This document shows positions 28,396 through 36,740 of a stretch of DNA of 64,000 nt, piece after piece. Location of the stretch: the NCBI RefSeq assembly GCF_049977365.1, contig NZ_JBNGEN010000004.1, positions 141,186 to 205,185 on the forward strand, in the 5' to 3' direction. The translations under genes were made by a program, and so were the position numbers. This stretch comes from Brachymonas sp049977365 (GTDB taxonomy: Bacteria > Pseudomonadota > Gammaproteobacteria > Burkholderiales > Burkholderiaceae_C). Position 1 is the first letter of the stretch; every line of letters begins with the position of its first letter. A model generated the notes under the pieces. That model saw only the letters and a list, made by a program, of their open reading frames with translations. It did not search any database and had not been told where the DNA came from.

Positions 28396-29715
28396 ATGCT
28401 CGACATCAACCTTCTTCGCAAGGACCTCGACCAGGTCGTTGCCCGTCTCCAGACCCGCAAGAATCCGCAGCCCTATCTCGACGTCGACGCCTTCCGCGCG
28501 CTCGAAGCCGAACGCAAGACCATCCAGACCCGCACCGAGGAGCTGCAGGCCCGCCGCAACCAGCTCTCCAAGCAGGTCGGCCAGCTCAAGGGCAAGGGCG
28601 ACCATGCCGGCGCCGAAGCCGTGATGGCCGAAGTCGCAGGCATCAAGCAGGAGCTCGAACACAGCGCAGCCCGCCTCGAACAGATCCAGACCGACATGGC
28701 TGCCATGCTCCCCGGCATCCCCAACCTGCCGCACGCCAGCGTGCCCGTCGGTCCCGATGAATCGGCCAACGTCGAGCTGCGCCGCTGGGGCACCCCCCGG
28801 ACCTTCGACTTCCCCGTCAAGGACCACGTCGATCTGGGCGCTCCGCTCGGCCTCGACTTCGAAACCGCCACCAAGCTCACCGGAGCCCGCTTCTCCGTCA
28901 TGCGCGGCCAGATCGCCCGCCTGCACCGTGCGCTGGCCCAGTTCATGCTCGACCTGCAGACCACCGAGCACGGCTACACCGAGTGCTACGTGCCCTACAT
29001 CGTCAACGCCGACAGCCTGCGCGGCACTGGCCAGCTGCCCAAGTTCGAGGCAGACCTTTTCGCTGCCAGAAAAGGCGGACAGGAAAGCGAGGATCATCCC
29101 GACAACACCCCGCTCTACCTCATCCCCACGGCCGAAGTCCCCCTCACCAACACCGTGCGCGGCGAAATCCTGGCCGAGGCCGACCTGCCCATCCGGCTCA
29201 CGGCCCATTCCCCCTGCTTCCGTTCCGAAGCCGGCAGCTACGGGCGCGACACCCGGGGCCTGATCCGGCAGCACCAGTTCGACAAGGTCGAAATGGTCCA
29301 GATCGTCCACCCCGACCACAGCTACGAGGCCCTGGAGGACATGACCTCCCACGCCGAAGCCGTGCTCCAGAAGCTCGGGCTGCCGTACCGCGTCATCGTG
29401 CTGTGCACCGGCGACATGGGCTTTGGCTCGGCCCGCACCCATGACCTCGAAGTCTGGGTCCCCGCCCAGAACACCTACCGCGAAATCTCCTCGGTCAGCA
29501 ACTGCGAAGCCTTCCAGGCCCGCCGCATGCAGACCCGCTTCAAGAACGCGCAGGGCAAGAACGAATTCGTCCACACCCTCAACGGTTCCGGCCTGGCCGT
29601 GGGCCGCTGTCTCGTGGCCGTGCTCGAAAACTACCAGCGCGCCGACGGCAGCATCGAAGTGCCCGAAGCCCTGCGCCCCTACATGGGCGGCCTCACCGAA
29701 CTGCGCGCCGCCTGA
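28396..29715 (+). CDS. serS: Seryl-tRNA synthetase
   Basis: Charges tRNA-Ser. The N-terminal coiled-coil arm (residues about 30-105) starts MLDINLLRKDLDQV; the class II core has TAEVPLTN, CFRSEAGSYGRDTRG (motif 2) and NGSGLAVGRCLVAVLENYQ (motif 3). 439 residues. The frame is open upstream but ATG 28396 is the family start. A tRNA-Ser gene lies 168 bases downstream, which is suggestive but not unusual. The 235-base gap before the gene shows nothing I recognise. Confidence 0.97.
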   Translation: MLDINLLRKDLDQVVARLQTRKNPQPYLDVDAFRALEAERKTIQTRTEELQARRNQLSKQVGQLKGKGDHAGAEAVMAEVAGIKQELEHSAARLEQIQTDMAAMLPGIPNLPHASVPVGPDESANVELRRWGTPRTFDFPVKDHVDLGAPLGLDFETATKLTGARFSVMRGQIARLHRALAQFMLDLQTTEHGYTECYVPYIVNADSLRGTGQLPKFEADLFAARKGGQESEDHPDNTPLYLIPTAEVPLTNTVRGEILAEADLPIRLTAHSPCFRSEAGSYGRDTRGLIRQHQFDKVEMVQIVHPDHSYEALEDMTSHAEAVLQKLGLPYRVIVLCTGDMGFGSARTHDLEVWVPAQNTYREISSVSNCEAFQARRMQTRFKNAQGKNEFVHTLNGSGLAVGRCLVAVLENYQRADGSIEVPEALRPYMGGLTELRAA

Positions 29716-29834
29716 GGGCAGCACGCAGCCGTGCCGTGGAGCCCCCGAGGCTCCCGGACGACGGAACAGGCACGCGCACGGCGGCCACGCAGCCAATTTC
29801 GCCACCCACACCGCAAACCCGCCGCGCTTGCATG

Positions 29835-29840
29835 TAGAAT
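29835..29840 (+). promoter_or_regulatory. -10 element of the tRNA-Ser gene
   Basis: TAGAAT about 44 bases upstream of the mature tRNA 5' end. The -35 region is poorly conserved. Confidence 0.45.
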
Positions 29841-29883
29841 CGCCTCTTCGGCTGCCTCAGCGCCCAGACAGCCCGACCGACCC

Positions 29884-29975
29884 GGAGAGATGGCAGAGTG
29901 GTCGAATGCACCGGATTCGAAATCCGGCATACAGGTTCTCCTGTATCGAGGGTTCGAATCCCTCTCTCTCCGCCA
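29884..29975 (+). tRNA. tRNA-Ser(CGA)
   Basis: Full type II tRNA with encoded CCA. The acceptor stem GGAGAGA (29884-29890) pairs with TCTCTCC (29965-29971). The T arm is GAGGG-TTCGAAT-CCCTC (29948-29964). The anticodon stem CCGGA/TCCGG surrounds TTCGAAA, giving anticodon CGA (29918-29920), which reads UCG. A long variable arm is present, as expected for Ser. An intrinsic terminator follows. Accessory DNA begins directly after it. Confidence 0.97.
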
Positions 29976-29988
29976 ATGCACAAGAACA

Positions 29989-30011
29989 CGTTGATTTTCA
30001 ACGGGTTTTTT
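29989..30011 (+). terminator. Intrinsic terminator of tRNA-Ser
   Basis: CGTTGA-TTT-TCAACG (29989-30003) followed by GG and six Ts (30006-30011), 13 bases after the CCA end. Confidence 0.85.
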
Positions 30012-30054
30012 CTTGTGTGCCTCGGCGCAGGTGTCCCAGATCGGTGTCCACAGA

Positions 30055-30605
30055 ACCGGCAGCAGCTCACTGAGCAGTAGCGGACGCTTGGTTTTTACAA
30101 TCCAATCATCCGGGACCTGACAGGTAGGTTTTGATTGCACACCAGCTGACCTCATCCGCAGGGTGCCTTTCCCGTACTTGCCATTGATGGCATCCAGCGC
30201 CAGCATCAGATTGCCTTTCCTGTCGCTGCTGTCAAAATCCAGTTCCCCTTGCACAAGTGCTTTGTCCTGAAGTTCCAGCAAGATCACACCCGCTCGGGCA
30301 TAGCGATAGCCTTCCTTGTAGATGGCGCGCATGCCCAGTGAAGCAGCCTGTACCAGCGTGATGGTATGGTCTGTGGGTCTTCGCAACGGTATGACCACTG
30401 AGTTGTTGTAAGCCTCTTCCTTGCTGAACAAGCTGGTCTGGAGCAGAACCAGCAACTGGCTGGCCGTGCTGTCTTGCTGACGCAGTTTCTCTGCAGCACG
30501 GGTGGCAAATTCGGATACAGCCTCAATCAACGGCTCCAACGCCGTCACCCTATGGCCAAAGCTGCGCGTAAATGCAATCTGGTTTTGTCTGGGGCTATCA
30601 GAAAA
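30055..30605 (-). pseudogene. umuC 3' fragment (DNA polymerase V catalytic subunit remnant)
   Basis: The reading frame starts at a stop codon (30606-30608) and has the C-terminal half of UmuC: FTRSFGHRVTALEPLIEAVSEFATRAAEKLRQQ, then YARAGVILLELQDKALVQGELDFD and LMLALDAINGKYGKGTLRMRSAG. The whole palm and fingers part is missing, so no polymerase can be made. The end (SELLPVL) runs into the tRNA terminator region and then reads backwards through tRNA-Ser. The gene for a lipase-like effector ends inside its first codons. It marks the left edge of the accessory region. Confidence 0.85.
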
Positions 30606-32109
30606 TCACAGGCCCGCTGGCTGCGCGGCTTTGGGCTTGTTCTTGTGCTTGGGCCTGCGCGACTTGCACTGATTGCATCTGGTTCAGGCTGTCCTGCACC
30701 GGGGTATCCACAGCTCTTGCTACATCCACAGTAGCACTGCTGGTATAGGGATCGCGTGCAGCCCTGATCGGGTCATCTGCCGTAAACAGCGCTTTGCCTT
30801 TGTATGCATGGCTCTCCACTTCGGTCATGCCTGCAATGTTCTTACCGGTTTTCTGGCACTCCAGGCAAGTGGCAGCAGCGATGCGGGAACGCTCGGTTTC
30901 GGTATAGCTGCTCAGGCCGGGCTCGTTCTGCACGCGCTCGTGCAAGGCGACGATGTGCGGGTTGCTGTGCCGGGCCAGGATGGCAGTTTCTGATGGCGGC
31001 GTTGCTGCCTCGGAGATTTGGCGACTGTGCAATGGCTCTGTTGTGGGTTGCAATGGCCTGATGAAATGATCCGAGTGGGGTCGAACGTCCCATCGGTGCA
31101 TCTCAAATTGCTGCGCAGCATGGCCCATGTCCTTTATCCGCTGCTGGAACTGCGGGTTGGATGAATGCGATTCCTGCGAATGTTTGGCCGCCTCGCTCAG
31201 GTTTTTCTGGAAATTCTGATACATGTCCTGTGCGGCATCTTTGGTCACTCCATAAGGGTTAGTGACGAATGTCAAGATGCCGCGTGTTGCCTGCACATCG
31301 CTTCGATAGTGCTTGATCGCATCCATGTTGTCGTGCGCCAGCTTTTCTGCATGCGGATTCAGGATGGAAGGTTTGGGATGACCTTCCTTGTCGTGTGGCA
31401 GGAAGTTTCCGATGCCGTGATCTATCGCGGTGAGTACGGTCGCAGTAGCGGGTACCATGACAGGATTGCGTATAGGCAAGGCAAATCCTGAAGTAGTGAG
31501 GGTATGCACGTCCTGCTCGGAGGCATAGATGCGCACTTGCCCATAGTGCGGACTGGCTGCACTGACGGCATCGCCTGCGACAACGTGGTTGATGACCGCA
31601 TTCCCGCCTTCCGGAATCGGGTGTCCAAGCACCTGCCTGCCCAAGCTGGCCGCGCCGTAACCATTGAAAGTTTCGCCATGCAGCTTGAACTTGCAGGTCG
31701 TGATTTCTGTCAGACCCCCACCTAAGGAGTGGCCGGTGACGGTGACGGGGGTATGCATACCACGACTCTCATAGTCCTTTGCTAGATTCAAAGCACGCTG
31801 TGTCAATGCAATAGCATCATTGGCCTGATCGTTGATGCGGTTAAGCACCATATTGGCATCGGCGCGCACATCCCCTAGATTTTGCGTTCCTTTATGTGCG
31901 ACGACCAATTCTCCAGTGTCTTTGCGCTGATAGATCGCGCCCTGATATCCGGTCTGTGGGTTGCTCACGCGTTCTCGCACGACAAACTTCACGCCATCAA
32001 TGGTGATATCCCTGCCATCGCCATTCTCCCCAAACACACCGTAAGCCACGTTCTTTGTCTCGTAGACCCGGTTGGAGAGTTCGGCATATTGCTCCGTTGT
32101 AATACTCAT
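30598..32109 (-). CDS. Lipase-like antibacterial effector with XVIPCD-type C-terminus
   Basis: A 503-residue protein. The N-terminal half is a class 3 lipase/DUF2974-type hydrolase: nucleophile elbow TVTGHSLGGG (Ser near residue 127), with Asp in VVAGDAVS and a downstream His as likely triad partners. The C-terminal 100 residues look like an XVIPCD, the domain that recruits toxins to the bacteria-killing type IV system of Xanthomonadales: EVESHAYKGKALFTADDP, a VDVARAVDTPVQDSL block and a Gln/Ala-rich tail. There is no Sec signal. The candidate immunity lipoprotein gene overlaps it upstream by 4 bases. The XVIPCD call is by remembered pattern. No VirB/VirD4 genes are in the window. Confidence 0.72.
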   Translation of the reverse strand: MSITTEQYAELSNRVYETKNVAYGVFGENGDGRDITIDGVKFVVRERVSNPQTGYQGAIYQRKDTGELVVAHKGTQNLGDVRADANMVLNRINDQANDAIALTQRALNLAKDYESRGMHTPVTVTGHSLGGGLTEITTCKFKLHGETFNGYGAASLGRQVLGHPIPEGGNAVINHVVAGDAVSAASPHYGQVRIYASEQDVHTLTTSGFALPIRNPVMVPATATVLTAIDHGIGNFLPHDKEGHPKPSILNPHAEKLAHDNMDAIKHYRSDVQATRGILTFVTNPYGVTKDAAQDMYQNFQKNLSEAAKHSQESHSSNPQFQQRIKDMGHAAQQFEMHRWDVRPHSDHFIRPLQPTTEPLHSRQISEAATPPSETAILARHSNPHIVALHERVQNEPGLSSYTETERSRIAAATCLECQKTGKNIAGMTEVESHAYKGKALFTADDPIRAARDPYTSSATVDVARAVDTPVQDSLNQMQSVQVAQAQAQEQAQSRAASGPVIF

Positions 32110-32819
32110 GGCTGCACCTTGTGAATGATGGCAGTGATGGTGAAGAGATTACTTCGCACCTCTGGCTTAGAGGATTTCTCTGGTGAGTCCATGCCTATAT
32201 CTTGGAAGTTATCGGATTCACTTCTTGGGTAGCCACCCTTCCAGTAATACCTTTTCATAGGTTTGTCGACAGGAATCTCAGCGGTATCAGGAGAGATGTT
32301 GAATGCGGTTTCTCCGTCTGCGCCTGTTGCTGCGAACCAGGCATCGACGGAGATCATCCGCCATTCACATGGAGGCTTTCCTGCCCAATAGGATTCGTTG
32401 ACAAGAATGTCTTTTGCAAACCGGACACGAAACTCAGTTTCAGAGATCTTTTGCATCTCTGTTGAAACCGTAGCACTTGGCAGAGCCAGCCGCTTGTTCC
32501 ATGCGGGCCCCTCTGAGGTTCCGCATGTCATGTTTTTTGGCTCTAGGCTTACTGTTGCTTTAAACCGGTTAAATGCGCCTGGTGCATTCTCAATCTTGAT
32601 GGACATCTCGTACCAGTCCTGCGGATGAGGATTGCGATGGCCGTAAACAGCCGAAGCGTCATTGCTACGCCCATAAACAAGCACATCAGAAGGCACAGCA
32701 CCGTTGGGTGTAATGGAGTGAGAATTCATATTGCAGGCAGGGAGTGAGATGACAGAAAAAAGGGAAGCAACGGCAATGCCGTATGGCAGTAACTTCCGAA
32801 ATGTTTGATAAGTTTTCAT
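32106..32819 (-). CDS. Small lipoprotein, candidate immunity protein of the lipase effector
   Basis: A protein of about 237 residues with a lipoprotein signal ending SLPACN. No named domain is recognisable. The rest is a soluble, beta-rich looking periplasmic domain with several cysteines (NMTCGTSEG, GKPPCEWRM). It is upstream of, and overlaps by 4 bases, the effector gene. In Xanthomonas-type T4SS pairs the cognate inhibitor is also a lipoprotein encoded just upstream. Start is uncertain: ATG 32819 or 32828, both lacking strong ribosome sites. Base composition is visibly more AT-rich than the core genome. Confidence 0.65.
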   Translation of the reverse strand: MKTYQTFRKLLPYGIAVASLFSVISLPACNMNSHSITPNGAVPSDVLVYGRSNDASAVYGHRNPHPQDWYEMSIKIENAPGAFNRFKATVSLEPKNMTCGTSEGPAWNKRLALPSATVSTEMQKISETEFRVRFAKDILVNESYWAGKPPCEWRMISVDAWFAATGADGETAFNISPDTAEIPVDKPMKRYYWKGGYPRSESDNFQDIGMDSPEKSSKPEVRSNLFTITAIIHKVQP

Positions 32820-33042
32820 GCGATCCATATTGATAGATTCGTGTGCATGCCGCGAACTTTGGACATTCTGTTTAGCAGTCATGTGCTCTGCATCAATCCC
32901 AAAAGTGCGCTGTCCCCACGGCTATGCAAGACTTTGCTTGACATGAACACGTTTGGTCTAAATGTTAACTTATTTCTTGATGAGCAGGAAGACATGGTTT
33001 GCTCTTTCAGAACGCTGCCTCAGAGCTTGTCCTAACCTGAAC

Positions 33043-34038
33043 TCATTGCCCATAGCTGTCAAGTCTCGCCTGTTTGTGTATGCGCTTCTTGAACAGCTCA
33101 GGTCTCTTCACCTGCCATTCTTTGAGTGCCTGAACAGGCGATACATGGTTGAGCGCGCGTTGGGGAATATGGTGGTTGTAGACCTTCATATAGCTCATCA
33201 ACGTCGCCTCCAGCTGGGCCGCTGATGAAAAGCGCGTCTGGTGCAGCACCTGGCTGATTCGGCCATTGAAGCGCTCGACCATGCCGTTGGTTTGTGGGTG
33301 TTTGGGCGGGCACAAGCGGTGCTCAATGCCCAAGGCGGTGCAGTCCACATCGAACTTGTGGCGCCCGCTGGGTTCACGTTTCTTGCTGGTAAATCGATCC
33401 GTGAACTGACTGCCGTTGTCTGTGAGCAGTTTGGTGATCTTCATCGGCGCAGCACGCTCCAAACGGTTCAGGAAGTCCACGCTGCTTTTCTCGCTTTGAT
33501 CGGCGTAGATGTGCATGAACACCCAACGTGTGGCTCGATCAATGGCCACGAACAGATAGCGTCTGTCCTGCTCATCGGGCATCTGGGGCAGGTACTTGAT
33601 GTCCACGTGCACAAAGCCTGGCTCGTAGTCCTTGAAGGTCTTGGCGGGCTGATCCTTGAGCACGCCAGCATCGGCTTGCGCTTGAGCTTGCAGTTCGCGC
33701 AGACTGGACACCCCGTGGCGACGCAAGCATCGATCCAATCCGGCACGGGAGACATCTGGGTTGATGAACTCGCGAACTACAGCGAGCAGATCGTCCAAGG
33801 GCAAGAGCAACAGGCGACGCAGTTCCACGGCAATAGCCTCTTGCACCGGCAACAGGGTCGTGTGCAGTGTGTGAGGTCGATGCGACAGGTCTTCGCAACT
33901 GTCCCGTCGCTTCCATTTGCGCGCCGTGGCCGCAGTGATGTTGTAGCGCTCGGCCAATTGCCCTGGCGTTGCCGATGAGGCCTTGATCTCGGCTCTGGTT
34001 CGCGGCGTCGTGCGTGCCCGCGGGTGGACTTGGCTCAT
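33043..34038 (-). CDS. IS481-family transposase, copy A
   Basis: DDE transposase of 331 residues. N-terminal helix-turn-helix (GQLAERYNITAATARKWKRRD), then the catalytic core with Asp in FVHVDIKYLPQ, Asp in LLTDNGSQF and Glu in NGMVERFNGR. The last three codons (YGQ) and the stop come from flanking DNA. Intact and presumably active. Confidence 0.95.
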   Translation of the reverse strand: MSQVHPRARTTPRTRAEIKASSATPGQLAERYNITAATARKWKRRDSCEDLSHRPHTLHTTLLPVQEAIAVELRRLLLLPLDDLLAVVREFINPDVSRAGLDRCLRRHGVSSLRELQAQAQADAGVLKDQPAKTFKDYEPGFVHVDIKYLPQMPDEQDRRYLFVAIDRATRWVFMHIYADQSEKSSVDFLNRLERAAPMKITKLLTDNGSQFTDRFTSKKREPSGRHKFDVDCTALGIEHRLCPPKHPQTNGMVERFNGRISQVLHQTRFSSAAQLEATLMSYMKVYNHHIPQRALNHVSPVQALKEWQVKRPELFKKRIHKQARLDSYGQ

Positions 34039-34142
34039 GTCACTTACTCCCGTTCAAAGGACTCCAGCACCCCGAGCATCACTGCTCGGGCTTCAAAGAA
34101 TGCCCAGCTTTTACGGGGAACATGATCACATGGGACTCGACA
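33057..34142. mobile_element. IS481-family insertion sequence, copy A
   Basis: A 1086-bp element with imperfect terminal inverted repeats: TGTCAAGTCTC at the left and TGTCGAGTCCC (reverse complement) at the right. It is almost identical to copy B at 44592-45677 and lies in the same orientation. The flanks (CATAGC left, GCCAGC right) show no target duplication. No own stop codon: the transposase frame runs 14 bases past the left end. Confidence 0.9.
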
Positions 34143-34289
34143 GCCAGCGTCGTGCGCTCATCGGCGCTCAAGTGTTCGAATCTTCTGGGCATCTTCGCAA
34201 CTTACCTCAGGTTGAGGTGTCGCATTTCAGACTTGAATCCGCCCATTCAATCGACCGCGATTATTCATAAATAAGAAATTACCGAGAAT

Positions 34290-34775
34290 TCATAGATCGC
34301 TGCGTTCAGTTACCTTGTCAAGCAATTTGGTTAGTTGCGCTCGCTCTAAAGTCGAGAGACTACCAAAAAGACCTGCTATCCAGCGGCTATGCTGATCTAC
34401 CACCTGCCCAGCAATTTCCTTGCCTTTTGACGTCAGAACGATGACCAGAGCACGCCGATCCGTCCGATCCACCTTGCGCTTAATAAGCTCGTCACGTTCC
34501 AGTCCGTCCAGAAGACCAGAAATGGTTGCACGAGTGACGCCCGCCTTGTCGGCCAACTCGTTCGGGGCCATACCGTCCACGGAACCTGCCAATAGAGAAA
34601 GAATGACAAAACGCCCTTCCGACAGCATATGCGGAGCAAGCAAAGATGCGCACTCCCTGTCTATCGTGCTCGCCAACGAGAGCACTTCAAAGCATATCCG
34701 CATGCTTTCGATGTCGGCAATACCGCGACGCTCGGCTTCTTGTATGAGAGCCATATACTTCTGATCAAGCTTCAT
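34290..34775 (-). CDS. MarR family transcriptional regulator
   Basis: A 161-residue winged-helix repressor. The DNA-binding part reads MAPNELADKAGVTRATISGLLDGLERDELIKRKVDRTDRRALVIVLT with the usual DxRxxxV wing. Last gene in the cassette. Regulators of this type often sense phenols, quinones or other electrophiles. It is the obvious candidate to bind the 17-bp palindrome in the cluster promoter. A 105-base gap separates it from the antiporter gene, so it may also have its own promoter. Confidence 0.88.
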   Translation of the reverse strand: MKLDQKYMALIQEAERRGIADIESMRICFEVLSLASTIDRECASLLAPHMLSEGRFVILSLLAGSVDGMAPNELADKAGVTRATISGLLDGLERDELIKRKVDRTDRRALVIVLTSKGKEIAGQVVDQHSRWIAGLFGSLSTLERAQLTKLLDKVTERSDL

Positions 34776-34880
34776 TAGATTTCTGTTGGATATAAACGGA
34801 TAATTTATGGGATGTCCTGATTAGTTCGACAACCTTTATTCCGGTCGTTCTGAAAGCGCACCGCGATAACCGACTTTCAG

Positions 34881-36086
34881 TTAGTTAGAAGTGGAACAGG
34901 AATATCCGCCTCCTCGAAGGAGCGGTAGCGCCATCGGCACCGTAAGCATGGTAGATCCCACAGCCATCAGCAATAGCGCAGTGAAAGTATAGGAGGTGAT
35001 GATTTGCTTGTCCAGAAGGATGTTGGCAAAAATGATCAGAATCAGCGCCTTTGTTTGCAGCAACCATCCGATTAAGGTTGACTCTCGAAAGGTCCATCCG
35101 AGTAGTCGCCCGGCGACAGCCATGCCGATAAGTTTTCCTGAAATGGACGCTAAAAGAAGAAGTCCCGCAACTACGAATACCACCGAGCCTCCGATTTCCC
35201 AGCTGGTGCGCAATCCCGTCAAGAGGAAATAGATGGGCATGATCGCCAAGAGGATGTGACCGCGGAAGGCATCGACTTTTTCGTCGCCGAACCAGCGTAT
35301 GTCCAGCACCACCCCCGCCAGGAAAGCCCCGACCATATAGTGGAGACCGGCCCAATCGGCCAGCAGTCCGCATGATCCCAGCCAGATGAAGCCCACATAC
35401 CAGCGGTCCGCATCGTCCATCTTCACGATCAGCTTGCGGACAAGGATGGACGCGGGCACGAACAGAACGATGAAACCTATCTGTCGCAGCATCTGCTCCC
35501 AGTCCAGCAGGATCAGCGCGAGCATGCCCCAGACCAGAATATCGTCGAGGCTTGCGTATCGCAGAACGCGCTGTCCGAAAGGTGTCCGGAGGATGCCGAG
35601 ATTTTCGAGAAAGAGAATCAGGATGGGCAGGGCGGTAACGGAACACGCCATTCCTATCGACAGCAGAACTTGCCAGTAGTTGCCTTTCACCCCTATCCAG
35701 TTGCCCCACCCCATGATCACGATGCCTACACATATGCTAAATGCGAAAGGAGTCATGAAGGCCAGCGAAGCCACCACGCCTGTTTCCCGTCGCTTCTTCC
35801 ATGCTTCATGGACGTCGAGTTCCATTCCGGCAACCCATACGAACAGCATCACCGCCCACGACCCGAGGCCGTTCAGTGCGCCCATGACGTCCCGATTCAG
35901 TACGTACCTGAAGGTTTCGGGGTAGGCCGCACCGAACACGCCGGGACCCAGCATGACGCCGGTAATGATCTGAACGACAACCAGCGGCGCCCAGTTCTTA
36001 CGCCCAAGCCCGCGCCAGATGACGTAAGGGACGATGAAGATGACCAGCAGTGCTACGAGGAGCAGCTCGGTTGTCGTAAATTTCAT
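34881..36086 (-). CDS. Cation:proton antiporter, CPA2 family (KefB/C-like membrane domain)
   Basis: A 401-residue inner-membrane protein with about 12 helices. GPGVFG near residue 50, and LLADWAGLHYMVGAFLAGVVLDIRW with its acidic residue in the transport core, fit CPA2. It lacks the C-terminal RCK/TrkA-N domain of true KefB/KefC. It is paired with an AzoR/KefF-like oxidoreductase 27 bases upstream, which mirrors the KefF-KefC arrangement used against electrophiles. The pairing is an inference from context. Confidence 0.85.
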   Translation of the reverse strand: MKFTTTELLLVALLVIFIVPYVIWRGLGRKNWAPLVVVQIITGVMLGPGVFGAAYPETFRYVLNRDVMGALNGLGSWAVMLFVWVAGMELDVHEAWKKRRETGVVASLAFMTPFAFSICVGIVIMGWGNWIGVKGNYWQVLLSIGMACSVTALPILILFLENLGILRTPFGQRVLRYASLDDILVWGMLALILLDWEQMLRQIGFIVLFVPASILVRKLIVKMDDADRWYVGFIWLGSCGLLADWAGLHYMVGAFLAGVVLDIRWFGDEKVDAFRGHILLAIMPIYFLLTGLRTSWEIGGSVVFVVAGLLLLASISGKLIGMAVAGRLLGWTFRESTLIGWLLQTKALILIIFANILLDKQIITSYTFTALLLMAVGSTMLTVPMALPLLRGGGYSCSTSN

Positions 36087-36113
36087 GGCATCTATACGCT
36101 TGGGCGCCCGTTA

Positions 36114-36740
36114 TTACCAGCGCGCGCTCAGTTCGGTGAGGCGCGAGTTGGCCTGCTCGCGCGAAGCCTCCGCCGCTTCCACTCCCGCCCACTGATTGAA
36201 CGCGTCTACGCTTTCAAGATTCGTGACGCCCATGAATCCGAAAACCAGCTTCAGGTAGGGAAGCATGTGATCGAACGATTCCGAAGGCGTACCGGACTTG
36301 TAGTCGAATGCACTGGAGCGAACGAGCAGAAGCTTCTTGCTGGAGTCCAGGAGCGGACCCGGCCCCTTCTGGGGATCGAAAGAGAAAGTCTTACCCGCCC
36401 GGACGATCAGGTCGATATATGCCTTGAACGTCCAGGGGATGTTGAAGTTGTACATGGGCGAAGCGATCAGTATGTGGCTCGCCTGGTGAAGCTCGTCTAT
36501 GGTCTTTTCCGAGAAAGCAAGAGTTGCTACCTGTTCCGGCGTGCGTTCGGCTGCGGGGATCATGTTCGCCTTGATCCACGCATCGTCCGGACCGGTCACC
36601 CCGTCCTGCCCGAGCGCATGGCGAAGAACCTGCGCATCCTTGTTCGCCGTCTGCCATTGGGTTACGAACCCATCTGCCAGACTGGTGCTTACCGAGTCTT
36701 CACGCGGCGAGAAACTCAAATACAAAAGCGTCTTTTTCAC
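36114..36740 (-). CDS. FMN-dependent NADH:quinone oxidoreductase (AzoR/flavodoxin-like fold)
   Basis: A 208-residue flavodoxin-like enzyme that reduces quinones (and azo dyes in vitro) by two electrons. SFSPREDSVSTSLADGFV and ASPMYNFNIPWTFKAYIDLIVRAGKTF are the FMN-binding family motifs. GTG start at 36740, with AAGGAG 7 bases upstream, overlaps the amidase stop (GTGA), so it is translationally coupled to the biosynthetic genes. Likely role: detoxify quinonoid products of the cluster. Confidence 0.9.
   Translation of the reverse strand: MKKTLLYLSFSPREDSVSTSLADGFVTQWQTANKDAQVLRHALGQDGVTGPDDAWIKANMIPAAERTPEQVATLAFSEKTIDELHQASHILIASPMYNFNIPWTFKAYIDLIVRAGKTFSFDPQKGPGPLLDSSKKLLLVRSSAFDYKSGTPSESFDHMLPYLKLVFGFMGVTNLESVDAFNQWAGVEAAEASREQANSRLTELSARW

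Noticed and set aside
29679..30054. Long minus-strand frame across tRNA-Ser containing the peptide RERDSNPRYRRTCMPDFESG
   Set aside because: This peptide is the reverse reading of the tRNA itself, a known false annotation; the umuC remnant ends before it.
34143..34289. Possible remnant of another insertion sequence between copy A and marR
   Set aside because: The stretch has an IS-end-like look but no recognisable repeat or frame.
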